DNA from: Bradyrhizobium mercantei
Lineage (GTDB): Bacteria > Pseudomonadota > Alphaproteobacteria > Rhizobiales > Xanthobacteraceae
Length of the DNA: 64,000 nt
Assembly: GCF_001982635.1 (NCBI RefSeq)
Contig: NZ_MKFI01000005.1
Span: forward strand, 62,001-126,000
Direction: 5' to 3'
In this document: positions 28,775-37,947 of the stretch, piece by piece
Numbering within the stretch: position 1 is the stretch's first letter
Layout of the letters: each line of letters starts with the position of its first letter
Position numbers and translations under genes: made by a program
Notes under the pieces: generated by a model
Database searches by the model: none
The model's input: the letters and a program-made list of their open reading frames with translations, nothing else
What the model was told of the DNA's origin: nothing

Positions 28775-30367
28775 ATGACCGAGCAGCTTCGCCGCGTGAC
28801 CCGCGCTCTGTTGTCCGTTTCCGACAAGACCGGACTGATCGATTTCGCCAGGGCGCTGGCCGACCAGGGCGTCGAGCTGGTCTCGACCGGCGGCACCGCC
28901 AAGGCGATCGCCGCGGCCGGGCTCAAGGTCAAGGACGTCTCCGAAATCACCGGCTTCCCCGAGATGATGGACGGCCGGGTCAAGACGCTGCATCCGAAGG
29001 TGCATGGCGGCCTGCTCGCGATCCGCGACAACAAGGAACATGCCTCCGCGATGGCCGCGCACGGCATCGCGCCGATCGACCTGCTGGTCGTCAACCTCTA
29101 TCCGTTCGAGGCCACCGTCGACAAAGGCGCCGGGTTCGAGGAGTGCATCGAGAACATCGACATCGGCGGTCCCGCGATGATCCGCGCCGCGGCCAAGAAC
29201 CATGACGACGTCGCCGTGGTGGTCGAGGCGAACGACTATCAGTCTGTGCTCGACGAGCTCGCCGCGCACAAGGGCGCGACCTCGCTCGGCCTGCGCCGGC
29301 GGCTCGCCGCCAAGGCCTATGCCCGCACCGCGGCCTATGACGCCGCGATCTCGAACTGGTTCGCCGTGCAGCTCGACACCAAGGCGCCGGACTTCCGCGC
29401 CTTCGGCGGCAAATTGGTCCAGCCGCTGCGCTATGGCGAGAACCCGCACCAGACCGCGGCGTTCTACGCCACGCCGGAGAAGCGGCCGGGCGTCGCCACC
29501 GCGCGCCAGTTGCAGGGCAAGGAGCTGTCCTACAACAACATCAACGACACCGACGCGGCCTATGAATGCGTCGGCGAGTTCGATCCGCAGCGCACCGCGG
29601 CCTGCGTCATCGTCAAGCACGCCAATCCCTGCGGCGTCGCCGAGGGTCCCGATCTCGCCACCGCCTACGCCCGCGCGCTGGCCTGCGACTCCACCTCGGC
29701 CTATGGCGGCATCATCGCGGTCAACCGCACGCTCGATGCGGACGCAGCCCGCGCCATCATCGGCATCTTCACCGAGGTGATCATCGCGCCCGATGCCACT
29801 GAGGAAGCGATCGCGATCATCGCCGGCCGGCGCAATCTGCGCCTCTTGCTCGCCGGCGGCCTGCCGAACGCGCGCGCGACAGGCCTCACCGCCAAGACCG
29901 TCGCCGGCGGCCTGCTGGTGCAGAGCCGCGACAATGCGGTGATTGAGGACATGAACCTGAAGGTCGCGACCAAGCGCGCGCCGACCGATGCCGAGCTGCG
30001 CGATCTCAAATTCGCCTTCCGCGTCGCCAAGCACGTGAAGTCGAACACCATCATCTACGCCAAGGATCTCGCCACCGTCGGCATCGGCGCCGGCCAGATG
30101 AGCCGGGTCGATTCGGCGCGCATCGCCGCGCGCAAGGCGCTCGATGCGGCAGCCGAGCTGAAGCTCGCCGAGCCCCTGACCAAGGGCTCGGTGGTCGCAT
30201 CGGATGCGTTCTTCCCGTTCGCCGACGGCATGCTCGCCTGCATCGAGGCCGGCGCCACCGCCGTGATCCAGCCCGGCGGCTCGATGCGCGACGACGAGGT
30301 GATCAAGGCCGCCGACGAGCACGGCATCGCCATGGTGTTCACCGGCGTGCGGCATTTCCGGCACTAG
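28775..30367 (+). CDS. purH: Bifunctional AICAR formyltransferase / IMP cyclohydrolase
   Basis: 530 residues, normal length. Catalyses the last two steps to IMP in purine synthesis, in the cytoplasm. The N-terminal IMP cyclohydrolase domain shows LSVSDKTGL, STGGTAKAI and GRVKTLHPKVHGGLL. The C-terminal AICAR transformylase shows GENPHQ, NNINDTDAA and KHANPCGVA. ATG 28775 starts the conserved N-terminus; an ATG 39 bases upstream is in frame but the extra residues are not conserved. AGGGA lies upstream. Confidence 0.97.
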   Translation: MTEQLRRVTRALLSVSDKTGLIDFARALADQGVELVSTGGTAKAIAAAGLKVKDVSEITGFPEMMDGRVKTLHPKVHGGLLAIRDNKEHASAMAAHGIAPIDLLVVNLYPFEATVDKGAGFEECIENIDIGGPAMIRAAAKNHDDVAVVVEANDYQSVLDELAAHKGATSLGLRRRLAAKAYARTAAYDAAISNWFAVQLDTKAPDFRAFGGKLVQPLRYGENPHQTAAFYATPEKRPGVATARQLQGKELSYNNINDTDAAYECVGEFDPQRTAACVIVKHANPCGVAEGPDLATAYARALACDSTSAYGGIIAVNRTLDADAARAIIGIFTEVIIAPDATEEAIAIIAGRRNLRLLLAGGLPNARATGLTAKTVAGGLLVQSRDNAVIEDMNLKVATKRAPTDAELRDLKFAFRVAKHVKSNTIIYAKDLATVGIGAGQMSRVDSARIAARKALDAAAELKLAEPLTKGSVVASDAFFPFADGMLACIEAGATAVIQPGGSMRDDEVIKAADEHGIAMVFTGVRHFRH

Positions 30368-30377
30368 CCTATCCAAG

Positions 30378-30505
30378 CGTCGTCCCGGCGAAGGCCGGGA
30401 CCCATACCGCGTGATCTATCGAAGGCGCGCTGGGGCTAGTTGTCCCTCACCAAGCACGGCCGGTGGTTATGGATCCCGGCTCGCGCTTCGCTTGGCCGGG
30501 ACGAC
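30378..30505. repeat. Intergenic palindromic repeat, CGTCGTCCC type (CCGG tip)
   Basis: Left end CGTCGTCCCGGCGAAGGC with GGGACCCATA; right end GGTTATGGATCCC then GGCCGGGACGAC. Lies between convergent purH and the MFS permease. Confidence 0.85.
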
Positions 30506-30510
30506 AGTGG

Positions 30511-31905
30511 TTATTGTTGCCGCACCCGCGCCAACAGCGCCAGCCCCACCACGAAGAACCCCACCAGCACGGCCATGCCGGCCTTCTGGCTTGCGGTTGC
30601 CGCGGTGATCGCGCCGATCAACAGCGGGCCGATGAACGACGTCACCTTCCCCGTGAGTGCGAACAAGCCGAAATACTGCGCGATGCGATCCTGCGGCGCG
30701 AGGCGGATCAGCAGCGAGCGCGAGGCCGCCTGCAACGGCGCGCCGGTGGCGCCGATCAGGCAACCGAGCACGATGTAGGCGCGCTCGGCGGCTCCCGCGA
30801 ACAATGGACCGCCGGGCACCGGCGGCGCGACCGGGATGAACAGGATCGAATCCTTGTTCACGGTGAGAATCACCACGATCGCAAACAGCAGGATGAACAG
30901 GCTGCCGGTGATCACGCGCTTCGGCCCGAACGCATCGTCGAGCTTGCCGCCGATCCAGCCGCCGAACGTCCCGGCCACCGCGAGGATGATGCCGAAGGTA
31001 CCGATCCGGATCGTGTCCCAGCCGAACGTGCCGGCGGCGTAGATGCCGCCGAATGCGAACAGCGAGACCAGCCCGTCGGTGTAGATCATGTTCGCCAGCA
31101 GGAACCACGCCAGCGATCTCTGCTTCGGCAGGCTCAGCAATGACTCCCTGAGCTCGCGCAGGCCTTCGCCGAGCGCCGCGCGCATCGGCCGCTTCGCCGG
31201 ATAGTCCGGCGTGAACAGGAACATCGGCGTCACGAAGATGATGAACCACAGCCCGGTCAGCGGCCCGGTGATGCGGTCGCCTTCGTGCATCGCCGGATCG
31301 AGGCCGAACAGCGGCGTGAAGCCGAACAGCGTCTTCCCGGTTTCGGCATTGGCGGCGAGGAAGCCGAGCACCAGCACGAGACTGAGGATGCCGCCGACAT
31401 AGCCGGTGGCCCAGCCGGTGCCGGAGAGCCGCCCGATCCGGTCCGGCGGCACCAGCGTCGGCATCATCGCATTGTTGAACACGGTCGCGAACTCGACGCC
31501 GACGCTGGCGATCGCATAGGCGAGCAACAGCATCGGGATGATGTCGGGATTGCCGGGCTTGCCGATCCACATCGCGCTCGAGCCGAGCACGAGCAGCGCG
31601 CCGAAGCCCGCGATCCACGGCTTGCGCCGGCCGCTGGCATCGGCGATTGCACCGAGCACCGGCGACAGCAGCGCGATCGCAAGTCCGGCGGCTGCGGTGG
31701 CAAAGCCCCACAGCGCCTGCCCGCTCGCGGCATCCGATGCGACGAAGCTCGCGAAATAGGGCGCGAACACGAAGGTCGTGATCAGCGTGAAATAAGGCTG
31801 CGCGGCCCAGTCGAAGAAGATCCAGCTGACGACGGCTGCGCGGCCGGGATAGGCCTTGGTGGTGGCCCGCGCTTCACCGGCGCTGGTCTGCATTGTTGCC
31901 GTCAT
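30511..31905 (-). CDS. MFS permease of UMF1/ATG22-like family
   Basis: 464 residues from ATG 31905; the frame stays open upstream but that part overlaps ggt. Twelve hydrophobic helices are visible, with the first helix AVVSWIFFDWAAQPYFTLI and GAIADASGRRKP in the loop between helices 2 and 3. The UMF1 type (MFS_1-like, Atg22) includes amino acid effluxers; the substrate here is not known. Divergent from gamma-glutamyltransferase by 113 bases, so an amino-acid link is possible but speculative. Confidence 0.85.
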   Translation of the reverse strand: MTATMQTSAGEARATTKAYPGRAAVVSWIFFDWAAQPYFTLITTFVFAPYFASFVASDAASGQALWGFATAAAGLAIALLSPVLGAIADASGRRKPWIAGFGALLVLGSSAMWIGKPGNPDIIPMLLLAYAIASVGVEFATVFNNAMMPTLVPPDRIGRLSGTGWATGYVGGILSLVLVLGFLAANAETGKTLFGFTPLFGLDPAMHEGDRITGPLTGLWFIIFVTPMFLFTPDYPAKRPMRAALGEGLRELRESLLSLPKQRSLAWFLLANMIYTDGLVSLFAFGGIYAAGTFGWDTIRIGTFGIILAVAGTFGGWIGGKLDDAFGPKRVITGSLFILLFAIVVILTVNKDSILFIPVAPPVPGGPLFAGAAERAYIVLGCLIGATGAPLQAASRSLLIRLAPQDRIAQYFGLFALTGKVTSFIGPLLIGAITAATASQKAGMAVLVGFFVVGLALLARVRQQ

Positions 31906-32018
31906 CGTGAAACATATTCCCCGGATCGAACCACAGGCAGGCTTTTGCCACCTCAATCCGCTCCCATATAGCATGAGCCGGTCTGCTGATACGGCGATGA
32001 ACAGGGCAGGAAATTTCG

Positions 32019-33764
32019 ATGGCGCAGACGGCAACGATGTCGCGACGGCTGTTTGCCGCTCTCCTTGTGATTGGCATCGCGACACCGGCCCTCGGCCAGG
32101 TCCAGCGTCGCGCCTACGAGCCGTCATCCACTGCTACGACCAGCAGCATCCGCGCCGAACACGGCATGGTGGTGGCGCAGGAGAAGCTCGCGGCGCAGGT
32201 CGGCGCCGACATCCTGCGGCAGGGCGGCAATGCGGTCGATGCCGCGGTCGCCACCGGCTTTGCGATGGCGGTGACCTATCCGCGCGCCGGCAATATCGGC
32301 GGCGGCGGTTTCATGGTGATCCATCTTGCCGCACGCAATGAAGATGTCGCGATCGACTACCGCGAGACCGCGCCGCAGACCGCAACCCGCGACATGTTCC
32401 TCAATGCCGACGGCAAGCCCGATCCCGACAAGTCGCGCAACTCCGCGCTTGCGATCGGCGTGCCCGGCACGGTCGCGGGCCTCGCGCTGGCGCTGGAGAA
32501 ACACGGCTCCGGCAAATTCACGCTGGCGCAGATCCTCAAGCCCGCGATCGATCTGGCGCGCGACGGCTTCGTCGTCACCGACGATACAGCGGACACGCTG
32601 GCGGACATGTATCGCCGGATGTCGCGCTGGCCGAACTCGGCCAAAACCTTCTCGCACGCCGACGGCACGCCGCTGCATGAGGGCGACCGCCTGATCCAGG
32701 GCGATCTCGCCGGCGTCCTGACCGCGATTGCCGAGCAGGGGCCGCGCGGCTTCTACGAAGGTGCGGTCGCGGAAAAGCTGGTCAGCGGAATCAAGAATGC
32801 CGGTGGCATCTTCACACCAGAGGATCTGAAGTCCTACCAGCCGGTGATCCGCACCCCGATCCGCGGCACCTATCGCGGCTACGACATCGTCTCGATGCCG
32901 CAGCCCTCCTCCGGCGGCGTCGTGCTGATCGAGATCCTCAATATTCTCGAGGGCTTTCAGATGTCGGACATGAAGCAGGGCTCGGCCGCCTCGCTGCATG
33001 TGATGATCGAGGCGATGAAACGGGCCTATGCGGATCGCGCCCGTTACCTCGGCGACCCGGCCTTTGTCGATGCGCCGACGCAGCTGCTGGTCGACAAGGA
33101 CTATGCCGCCAAGCAGCGCGCGACCATCGATCTCGCCCGCGCCACGCCCTGGACCGATGTGCGCAACGCCAAGCAGCCGCACGAGGGCGACAACACCACG
33201 CATTATTCGGTGGTCGATGCGGAGGGTAACGCCGTCAGCAACACCTACACGCTGAACTTCCCCTACGGCGTCGGCCTCGTTGCGGAGGGTACCGGCGTGC
33301 TGCTCAACAACGAGCTCGACGATTTCACGGCGGCGCCCGGCGCCTCCAACGCCTTCGGCCTGGTCGGCTTCGAGGCCAATCTGCCGGGACCCGGCAAGCG
33401 CCCGCTGTCATCGATGTCGCCGACCATCGTGCTGAAGGACGGCAAGCCGGTGCTGGTGACCGGATCGCCCGGCGGCAGCCGCATCATCTCAGCGGTGACG
33501 CAGATCATCGTCGATGTCATCGACTACAGGATGGACATCGCGGCCGCGGTCGCCGCGCCCCGCATGCACCATCAATGGCTGCCCGACGAGGTCCGGATCG
33601 AGCGCGGCCTTCCCGACGAGGTGCTGACCGAGCTGAAGGCCAAGGGCCACAAACTGGTCGAGCCGCTCGGCTACTCCTCCGCGAACTCGATCCTCGTCAC
33701 GACCAACGGTCTGCTCGGCGCACCCGATCCGCGCACGCGTGGCTCGGAGGCCGCGGGGTACTAA
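32019..33764 (+). CDS. ggt: Gamma-glutamyltransferase
   Basis: 581 residues with a signal peptide (LFAALLVIGIATPALG), so periplasmic. Autocleaves into large and small subunits. The cleavage site and nucleophile Thr are at about residue 393 in GDNTTHYSVVD, the same context as E. coli GGT. SSMSPTIV and GSPGGSRI are the donor-site signatures. Hydrolyses gamma-glutamyl compounds such as glutathione or transfers the glutamyl group. Divergent from the UMF1 permease. Confidence 0.95.
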   Translation: MAQTATMSRRLFAALLVIGIATPALGQVQRRAYEPSSTATTSSIRAEHGMVVAQEKLAAQVGADILRQGGNAVDAAVATGFAMAVTYPRAGNIGGGGFMVIHLAARNEDVAIDYRETAPQTATRDMFLNADGKPDPDKSRNSALAIGVPGTVAGLALALEKHGSGKFTLAQILKPAIDLARDGFVVTDDTADTLADMYRRMSRWPNSAKTFSHADGTPLHEGDRLIQGDLAGVLTAIAEQGPRGFYEGAVAEKLVSGIKNAGGIFTPEDLKSYQPVIRTPIRGTYRGYDIVSMPQPSSGGVVLIEILNILEGFQMSDMKQGSAASLHVMIEAMKRAYADRARYLGDPAFVDAPTQLLVDKDYAAKQRATIDLARATPWTDVRNAKQPHEGDNTTHYSVVDAEGNAVSNTYTLNFPYGVGLVAEGTGVLLNNELDDFTAAPGASNAFGLVGFEANLPGPGKRPLSSMSPTIVLKDGKPVLVTGSPGGSRIISAVTQIIVDVIDYRMDIAAAVAAPRMHHQWLPDEVRIERGLPDEVLTELKAKGHKLVEPLGYSSANSILVTTNGLLGAPDPRTRGSEAAGY

Positions 33765-33867
33765 AGGCGGCTTTGCCCCGCCTGCGACATCGCGATAGAT
33801 TGACGGTCCGCGCAACTCCGGCCGCGGATCGCAAAGAGCCGGTGAATCAATTCTCCGGGGAACGCGC

Positions 33868-35166
33868 ATGAGCACGGCCGAATCCAAATCGATGGAAGTT
33901 GCAGAGATCGAGGACACCAGCCTCCTCGCCTTCTATCGCGACATGAACCTGCAGGAGCGGCGCACGTTCTGGGCCTGCGCGTCGGGCTGGACGCTCGACG
34001 GCATGGATTTCATGATCTATCCGCTCGTGATCGGCACCATCATCACGCTGTGGAAGGTCGATCCCGGCACCGCCGGGCTCGCGGGCACCGTGACGCTTTT
34101 GGCCTCCGCCGTCGGCGGCTGGCTCGGCGGCTATCTCTCCGACCGGATCGGGCGGGTGAAGACGCTGCAGCTCACCATCATCTGGTTCTCGTTCTTCTCG
34201 CTGGTCTGCGCCGTGGTGCAGAATTTCGACCAGCTCCTGATCGCCCGCGCACTGCTGGGCCTCGGCTTCGGCGGCGAATGGGCCGCCGGCGCGGTGCTGA
34301 TCGGCGAGGCGATCCGGCCGCAATATCGCGGCCGCGCCGTCGGCTCGGTGCAGTCGGGCTGGGCGATCGGCTGGGGCCTGGCGGTGCTGGCGCAGGCGAT
34401 CCTGTTCTCGATCCTGCCCGCGGAGAATGCGTGGCGCTGGATGTTCGTGATCGGCGCGCTGCCGGCATTGCTGGTGTTCTACCTGCGCCGCTACGTCACC
34501 GAGCCGGAGATTTCGGCGGCGACCATGGCGCAGGCGCAGGCCTCCGGCAGCGGCCCTGCCGCATTGTGGGAGATCTTCCACGGACCGATCCTGAAGACCA
34601 CGCTGCTGGCTTCGCTGGTCGGCACCGGCATGCAGGGCGGCTACTACGCCATCACCTTCTGGGTGCCGCGCTTCCTCACGACCGAGCGCAAGCTCTCGGT
34701 GGTCGGCTCGACCGGCTATCTCGCGACGCTGATCATCGGCTCGTTCATCGGCTATCTCGTGGGCGCCTGGCTCGCCGACCGGATCGGCCGGCGCAATCTG
34801 TTCCTGATCTTCTCGATCGGCGCCATCGCGGTCGTGCTGCTCTATACCCAGCTGCCGCTGTCCAACGAGGTGCTGTGGGTGCTGGGCTTCCCGCTCGGCT
34901 TCTTCGCCTCGGGCTATTTCTCCGGCATGGGCGCGTTCCTGACCGAGTTGTATCCGACCCGGCTGCGCGGCTCCGGCCAGGGCTTTTGCTACAATTTCGG
35001 CCGCGGCATCGGTGCGCTGTTTCCGTTCCTGGTCGGCGCGCTCTCGACCACGACCACGCTCGCCAACGCGATCGCGATCTTTGCGGTGGCGGCCTATGGC
35101 GTATTCTTCATCGCCGCCTACGCGCTGCCGGAAACGCGCGGGCGCGTGCTGCATGCGGATGGGTAG
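33868..35166 (+). CDS. MFS permease, sugar/carboxylate transporter-like
   Basis: 432 residues, 12 predicted membrane helices. GGYLSDRIGRVK is the loop after helix 2 and LADRIGRRN its repeat after helix 8; GFGGEWAAGAVLIGE is the helix-4 signature of the metabolite:H+ symporter / NanT-type families. Substrate unknown. Preceded by ggt and followed by an intergenic repeat and an SDR. Confidence 0.88.
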   Translation: MSTAESKSMEVAEIEDTSLLAFYRDMNLQERRTFWACASGWTLDGMDFMIYPLVIGTIITLWKVDPGTAGLAGTVTLLASAVGGWLGGYLSDRIGRVKTLQLTIIWFSFFSLVCAVVQNFDQLLIARALLGLGFGGEWAAGAVLIGEAIRPQYRGRAVGSVQSGWAIGWGLAVLAQAILFSILPAENAWRWMFVIGALPALLVFYLRRYVTEPEISAATMAQAQASGSGPAALWEIFHGPILKTTLLASLVGTGMQGGYYAITFWVPRFLTTERKLSVVGSTGYLATLIIGSFIGYLVGAWLADRIGRRNLFLIFSIGAIAVVLLYTQLPLSNEVLWVLGFPLGFFASGYFSGMGAFLTELYPTRLRGSGQGFCYNFGRGIGALFPFLVGALSTTTTLANAIAIFAVAAYGVFFIAAYALPETRGRVLHADG

Positions 35167-35210
35167 TGTGGTCGCAGTGGCGCGACGGCCGCGACGCTTG
35201 CACCGTCGTT

Positions 35211-35310
35211 CCCTCCCCCCTTGCGGGGGAGGGCTAGGGAGAGGGGTGGCCGCGAAGGCGGTGTATGTGGCTTACCCCTCTCCCCAACCCTCCCCCGCAA
35301 GGGGGGAGGG
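35211..35310. repeat. Intergenic palindromic repeat, CCCTCCCCC type
   Basis: Left CCCTCCCCCCTTGCGGGGGA and right TCCCCCGCAAGGGGGGAGGG are inverted copies, with AGGGAGAGGGGT / ACCCCTCTCCCC inside. Related to the copies at 15452 and 60976. Confidence 0.85.
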
Positions 35311-35352
35311 AGCCCTAACATCGTGCGTCCCTAACTGAGGAGGAGGCAGCAG

Positions 35353-36228
35353 ATGACATCGCTCAAAGGCAAGACGCTGTTCATCTCGGGTGCGAGCCGC
35401 GGCATTGGGCTCGCGATCGCGCTGCGCGCCGCGCGTGATGGCGCCAATGTCGCGATTGCGGCGAAGACCGCCGAGCCGCATCCGAAGCTCAAGGGCACGA
35501 TCTACACCGCCGCCGACGAGGTCCGCGCCGCCGGCGGCAAGGCGCTGCCTGTGATCTGCGACATCAGGGACGAAGCGCAGGTGATGGCGGCGATCGAGCA
35601 GACCGTCGCCCAATTCGGCGGCATCGACGTCTGCGTCAACAATGCCAGCGCGATCAGCCTGACCGATTCGCAGGCGACCGACATGAAGCGCTACGACCTG
35701 ATGATGGGGATCAACACCCGCGGCACCTTCATGGTGTCGAAATACTGCATCCCGCATCTGAAGAAGGCTGCGAATCCGCACATCCTGATGCTGTCGCCGC
35801 CGCTCGACATGAAGGCAAAATGGTTCGAGCACTCGACCGCCTACACGATGGCGAAGTTCGGCATGAGCATGTGCGTGCTCGGGCTGGCCGGCGAGTTGAA
35901 GCCGGCCGGCATCGCGGTCAACGCGCTGTGGCCGCGCACCACGATCGCGACCGCCGCGGTCGGCAACCTGCTCGGCGGCGATGCCATGATGCGCGCGAGC
36001 CGCACGCCGGAGATCATGGGCGATGCGGCCTATGCGATCATCACGCGGCCGTCGCGCGAATTCACCGGGCATTTCTGCATCGACGACAAGGTGCTCTATG
36101 CCAACGGCGTGCGCGACTTCGAGCACTACCGCGTCGATCGCTCGGTGCCGCTGATGTCGGATTTCTTCGTGCCCGACGACGACGTGCCGCCGCCCGGCGT
36201 CACCGTGCAGGCACTGCCGGCGCGCTAA
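35353..36228 (+). CDS. Short-chain dehydrogenase/reductase (HSDL2-like)
   Basis: 291 residues. The N-terminal NAD(P) motif is SGASRGIG, and the catalytic YTMAK motif has its Ser in the preceding strand (LMLSPPL). FISGASRGIGLAIALRAA and the long AAKTAEPHPKLKGTIYTAA insert are typical of the hydroxysteroid-dehydrogenase-like 2 group. Role unknown; probably fatty-acid or steroid-like oxidoreduction. GGAGGAGG lies upstream. Neighbour genes do not help. Confidence 0.92.
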   Translation: MTSLKGKTLFISGASRGIGLAIALRAARDGANVAIAAKTAEPHPKLKGTIYTAADEVRAAGGKALPVICDIRDEAQVMAAIEQTVAQFGGIDVCVNNASAISLTDSQATDMKRYDLMMGINTRGTFMVSKYCIPHLKKAANPHILMLSPPLDMKAKWFEHSTAYTMAKFGMSMCVLGLAGELKPAGIAVNALWPRTTIATAAVGNLLGGDAMMRASRTPEIMGDAAYAIITRPSREFTGHFCIDDKVLYANGVRDFEHYRVDRSVPLMSDFFVPDDDVPPPGVTVQALPAR

Positions 36229-36276
36229 GCGCGATGCGATCGAATAGCAGCGGTTCGGCCGCGGACTTGCTTCAGG

Positions 36277-36612
36277 CTATATCGCGAACGCATTCAGCCG
36301 CGTGCGCCAGTGGTGCACGCGCTCCTTCAGCAGCGCATCGCGCACATAGGCGAGCTCCTCATCCTCGATCCGCTCCAGCGTTTCGAGCGACAGATGCTCC
36401 GCGCCATGCGCCGCCCAGGCGCGCTGCAGCTCGACACTGCGATGACTGCCCATCCGGAGCGTGAACCAGATGCGGTTCTGGATCTTGTCGAGATCGAGTG
36501 CCTGCCCGACCCAGACCTCACCGGTCGCGCTGCAGCGGATCGCGAACACGCCGGCTGCGCTCGGGCGCTTCTTGTAGTCGGCGATGGCCTGCTTGCGGTC
36601 CTCGGTCTTCAT
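36277..36612 (-). CDS. GIY-YIG nuclease family protein (divergent active motif)
   Basis: 111 residues from ATG 36612. The promoter on this strand (-10 TATAAA at 36640-36645) lies downstream of a further in-frame ATG at 36663, so 36612 is the only credible start. Core sequence AGVFAIRCSATGEVWVGQALDL aligns with the GIY-YIG fold, but the two signature tripeptides are replaced (GVF, WVG). A conserved-looking Arg/Glu pattern follows (IQNRIWFTLRMG, LERIEDEELAY). It may be a nuclease with altered activity or only the fold. Divergent from the DUF1330-like gene. Confidence 0.75.
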   Translation of the reverse strand: MKTEDRKQAIADYKKRPSAAGVFAIRCSATGEVWVGQALDLDKIQNRIWFTLRMGSHRSVELQRAWAAHGAEHLSLETLERIEDEELAYVRDALLKERVHHWRTRLNAFAI

Positions 36613-36639
36613 GGCGGATCCTGTCGTTCCGGCGGAGTA

Positions 36640-36704
36640 TTTATACCCGGATATTATTGACAAGGCAATTACGTCCGGGTAAAAATGACCATCTGAACCC
36701 GGAT
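36640..36704. promoter_or_regulatory. Back-to-back divergent promoters with paired CCGGGT boxes
   Basis: Plus strand: TTGACA (36657-36662), 17 bases, TAAAAA (36680-36685). Minus strand: TTGCCT (36668-36663), 17 bases, TATAAA (36645-36640). The two -35 boxes touch. In each direction CCGGGTA sits at the upstream edge of the -10 (36644-36651 and 36674-36681, an inverted pair TACCCGGA/TCCGGGTA). A third ACCCGGAT lies at 36697-36704. This looks like a repressor or activator site controlling both genes. Confidence 0.75.
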
Positions 36705-36716
36705 GGGACGACCGAC

Positions 36717-37142
36717 ATGGACACCGCCTGCTATCTGGAGCCGACCTGGAATGCCGGGCGCGACTTTGCCCAGCGCGAGATCGCGGGCGAGCTGGTGATG
36801 CTCAATCTGCTGCGCTTCCGCGAGGTCGCCGATTATTCGGAGAGCCCTGAGCTGGCCCCGCCGCAGCCCATCACCGGGGCCGCGGCCTACGACCGTTATG
36901 TCGCGCACACGCTCCCGCACCTTCGGAGGAGCGGCGGCGATATCCTTTTCATGGCCGAGGGCGGCCCGTTCCTGATCGGGCCCGAGGGCGAGCGCTGGGA
37001 TCGCGCGATGCTGATCCGGCAGAAGAGCCGCGGCGCGTTTCTCGCCTTTGCGGTGGCGGAGGCCTACCTCGCCGGCGTCGGACACCGCACCGCGGCGCTG
37101 GCGGACTCGCGCCTGCTGCCGCTGGTCGAGTTGCCGCGATGA
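36717..37142 (+). CDS. DUF1330-like small protein
   Basis: 141 residues starting MDTACYLEPTW at ATG 36717, 25 bases after the predicted transcript start. The AGELVMLNLLRFRE strand and YVAHTLPHLRRSGGDILF pattern, then a second strand-helix unit, fit the DUF1330 / dimeric alpha-beta barrel family. No catalytic assignment is possible. Shares the promoter region with the GIY-YIG gene and meets the GST gene eight bases away, tail to tail. Confidence 0.78.
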   Translation: MDTACYLEPTWNAGRDFAQREIAGELVMLNLLRFREVADYSESPELAPPQPITGAAAYDRYVAHTLPHLRRSGGDILFMAEGGPFLIGPEGERWDRAMLIRQKSRGAFLAFAVAEAYLAGVGHRTAALADSRLLPLVELPR

Positions 37143-37150
37143 GCCCGCAA

Positions 37151-37816
37151 TTACCGGCCGACCTCGTACGGCCCGCCCTTCTCCAGCGCCCGCGCATAGG
37201 CCGGGCGCGCGTGGATGCGCTCGAGGAACGCAACGCATCTGGGATGACCGTCCTCGAGCCCGCCGCGCGCGGCGGCCGCCTCCAGCGGAAAGCTCATCTG
37301 GATGTCGGCGCCGGAAAATTCGTGGCCTGCGAACCATTCGCTCTTGCCGAGCTCGCCTTCCCAATAGGCCATGTGCTGCTTGATCTGCGGATTGACCAGC
37401 GTCGACAGCGCCGTGTTGGACACCTTGCGCACCAAGGGCCGCAGCAGCGCCGGCGCGCGCTTCGGCATCAGCGAGAACAGCAGCTTCAGCAGCAGCGGCG
37501 TCATCGCCGAGCCCTCGGCATAGTGCAGCCAATAGGTGTAGCGCAGCCGCTCCGGCGTGTCGGCCTGCGGGATCAGGCGGCCATTGCCGTAGGTGGCGAT
37601 GATGTATTCGAGGATCGCGCCGGATTCCGCGATGGTGTTGCCATTGTCGATGACGACGGGCGACTTGCCGAGCGGATGGATCGCGCGCAACTCCTTCGGC
37701 GCCCGCATGTCGGGCTGCCGCTGGTAGCGCACGATCTCGTAGGGCACGCCCAATTCCTCGAGCAGCCACAGCACGCGCTGCGAGCGGGAATTGTTGAGAT
37801 GGTGAACCGTCAGCAT
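37151..37816 (-). CDS. Glutathione S-transferase
   Basis: 221 residues from ATG 37816 (MLTVHHLNNSRSQRVLWLLEEL); the frame extends 57 bases further but that part is not family-like. The thioredoxin-fold N-terminal domain carries NSRSQRV, with Ser as candidate catalytic residue, LGKSPVV and the glutathione-binding TIAESGAIL. The helical C-terminal domain follows. A beta-type bacterial GST; substrate unknown. Confidence 0.93.
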   Translation of the reverse strand: MLTVHHLNNSRSQRVLWLLEELGVPYEIVRYQRQPDMRAPKELRAIHPLGKSPVVIDNGNTIAESGAILEYIIATYGNGRLIPQADTPERLRYTYWLHYAEGSAMTPLLLKLLFSLMPKRAPALLRPLVRKVSNTALSTLVNPQIKQHMAYWEGELGKSEWFAGHEFSGADIQMSFPLEAAAARGGLEDGHPRCVAFLERIHARPAYARALEKGGPYEVGR

Positions 37817-37947
37817 GGGCGTCCTCTCGGGTGTCAGCGCAGTCGAGCGGCGTTTGGTGCCAGCCCGGCGCAAGAAAGTCGAGATGCACGCGGCTGGATT
37901 ACCCCGAATTACCCGGGCAATATGCCGCGCAACCGAAGAGATCAGCG

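Noticed and set aside
28739..30376. A 545-residue minus-strand open frame over purH
   Set aside because: Antisense of a gene whose product matches the full PurH domain set; composition is that of a shadow frame.
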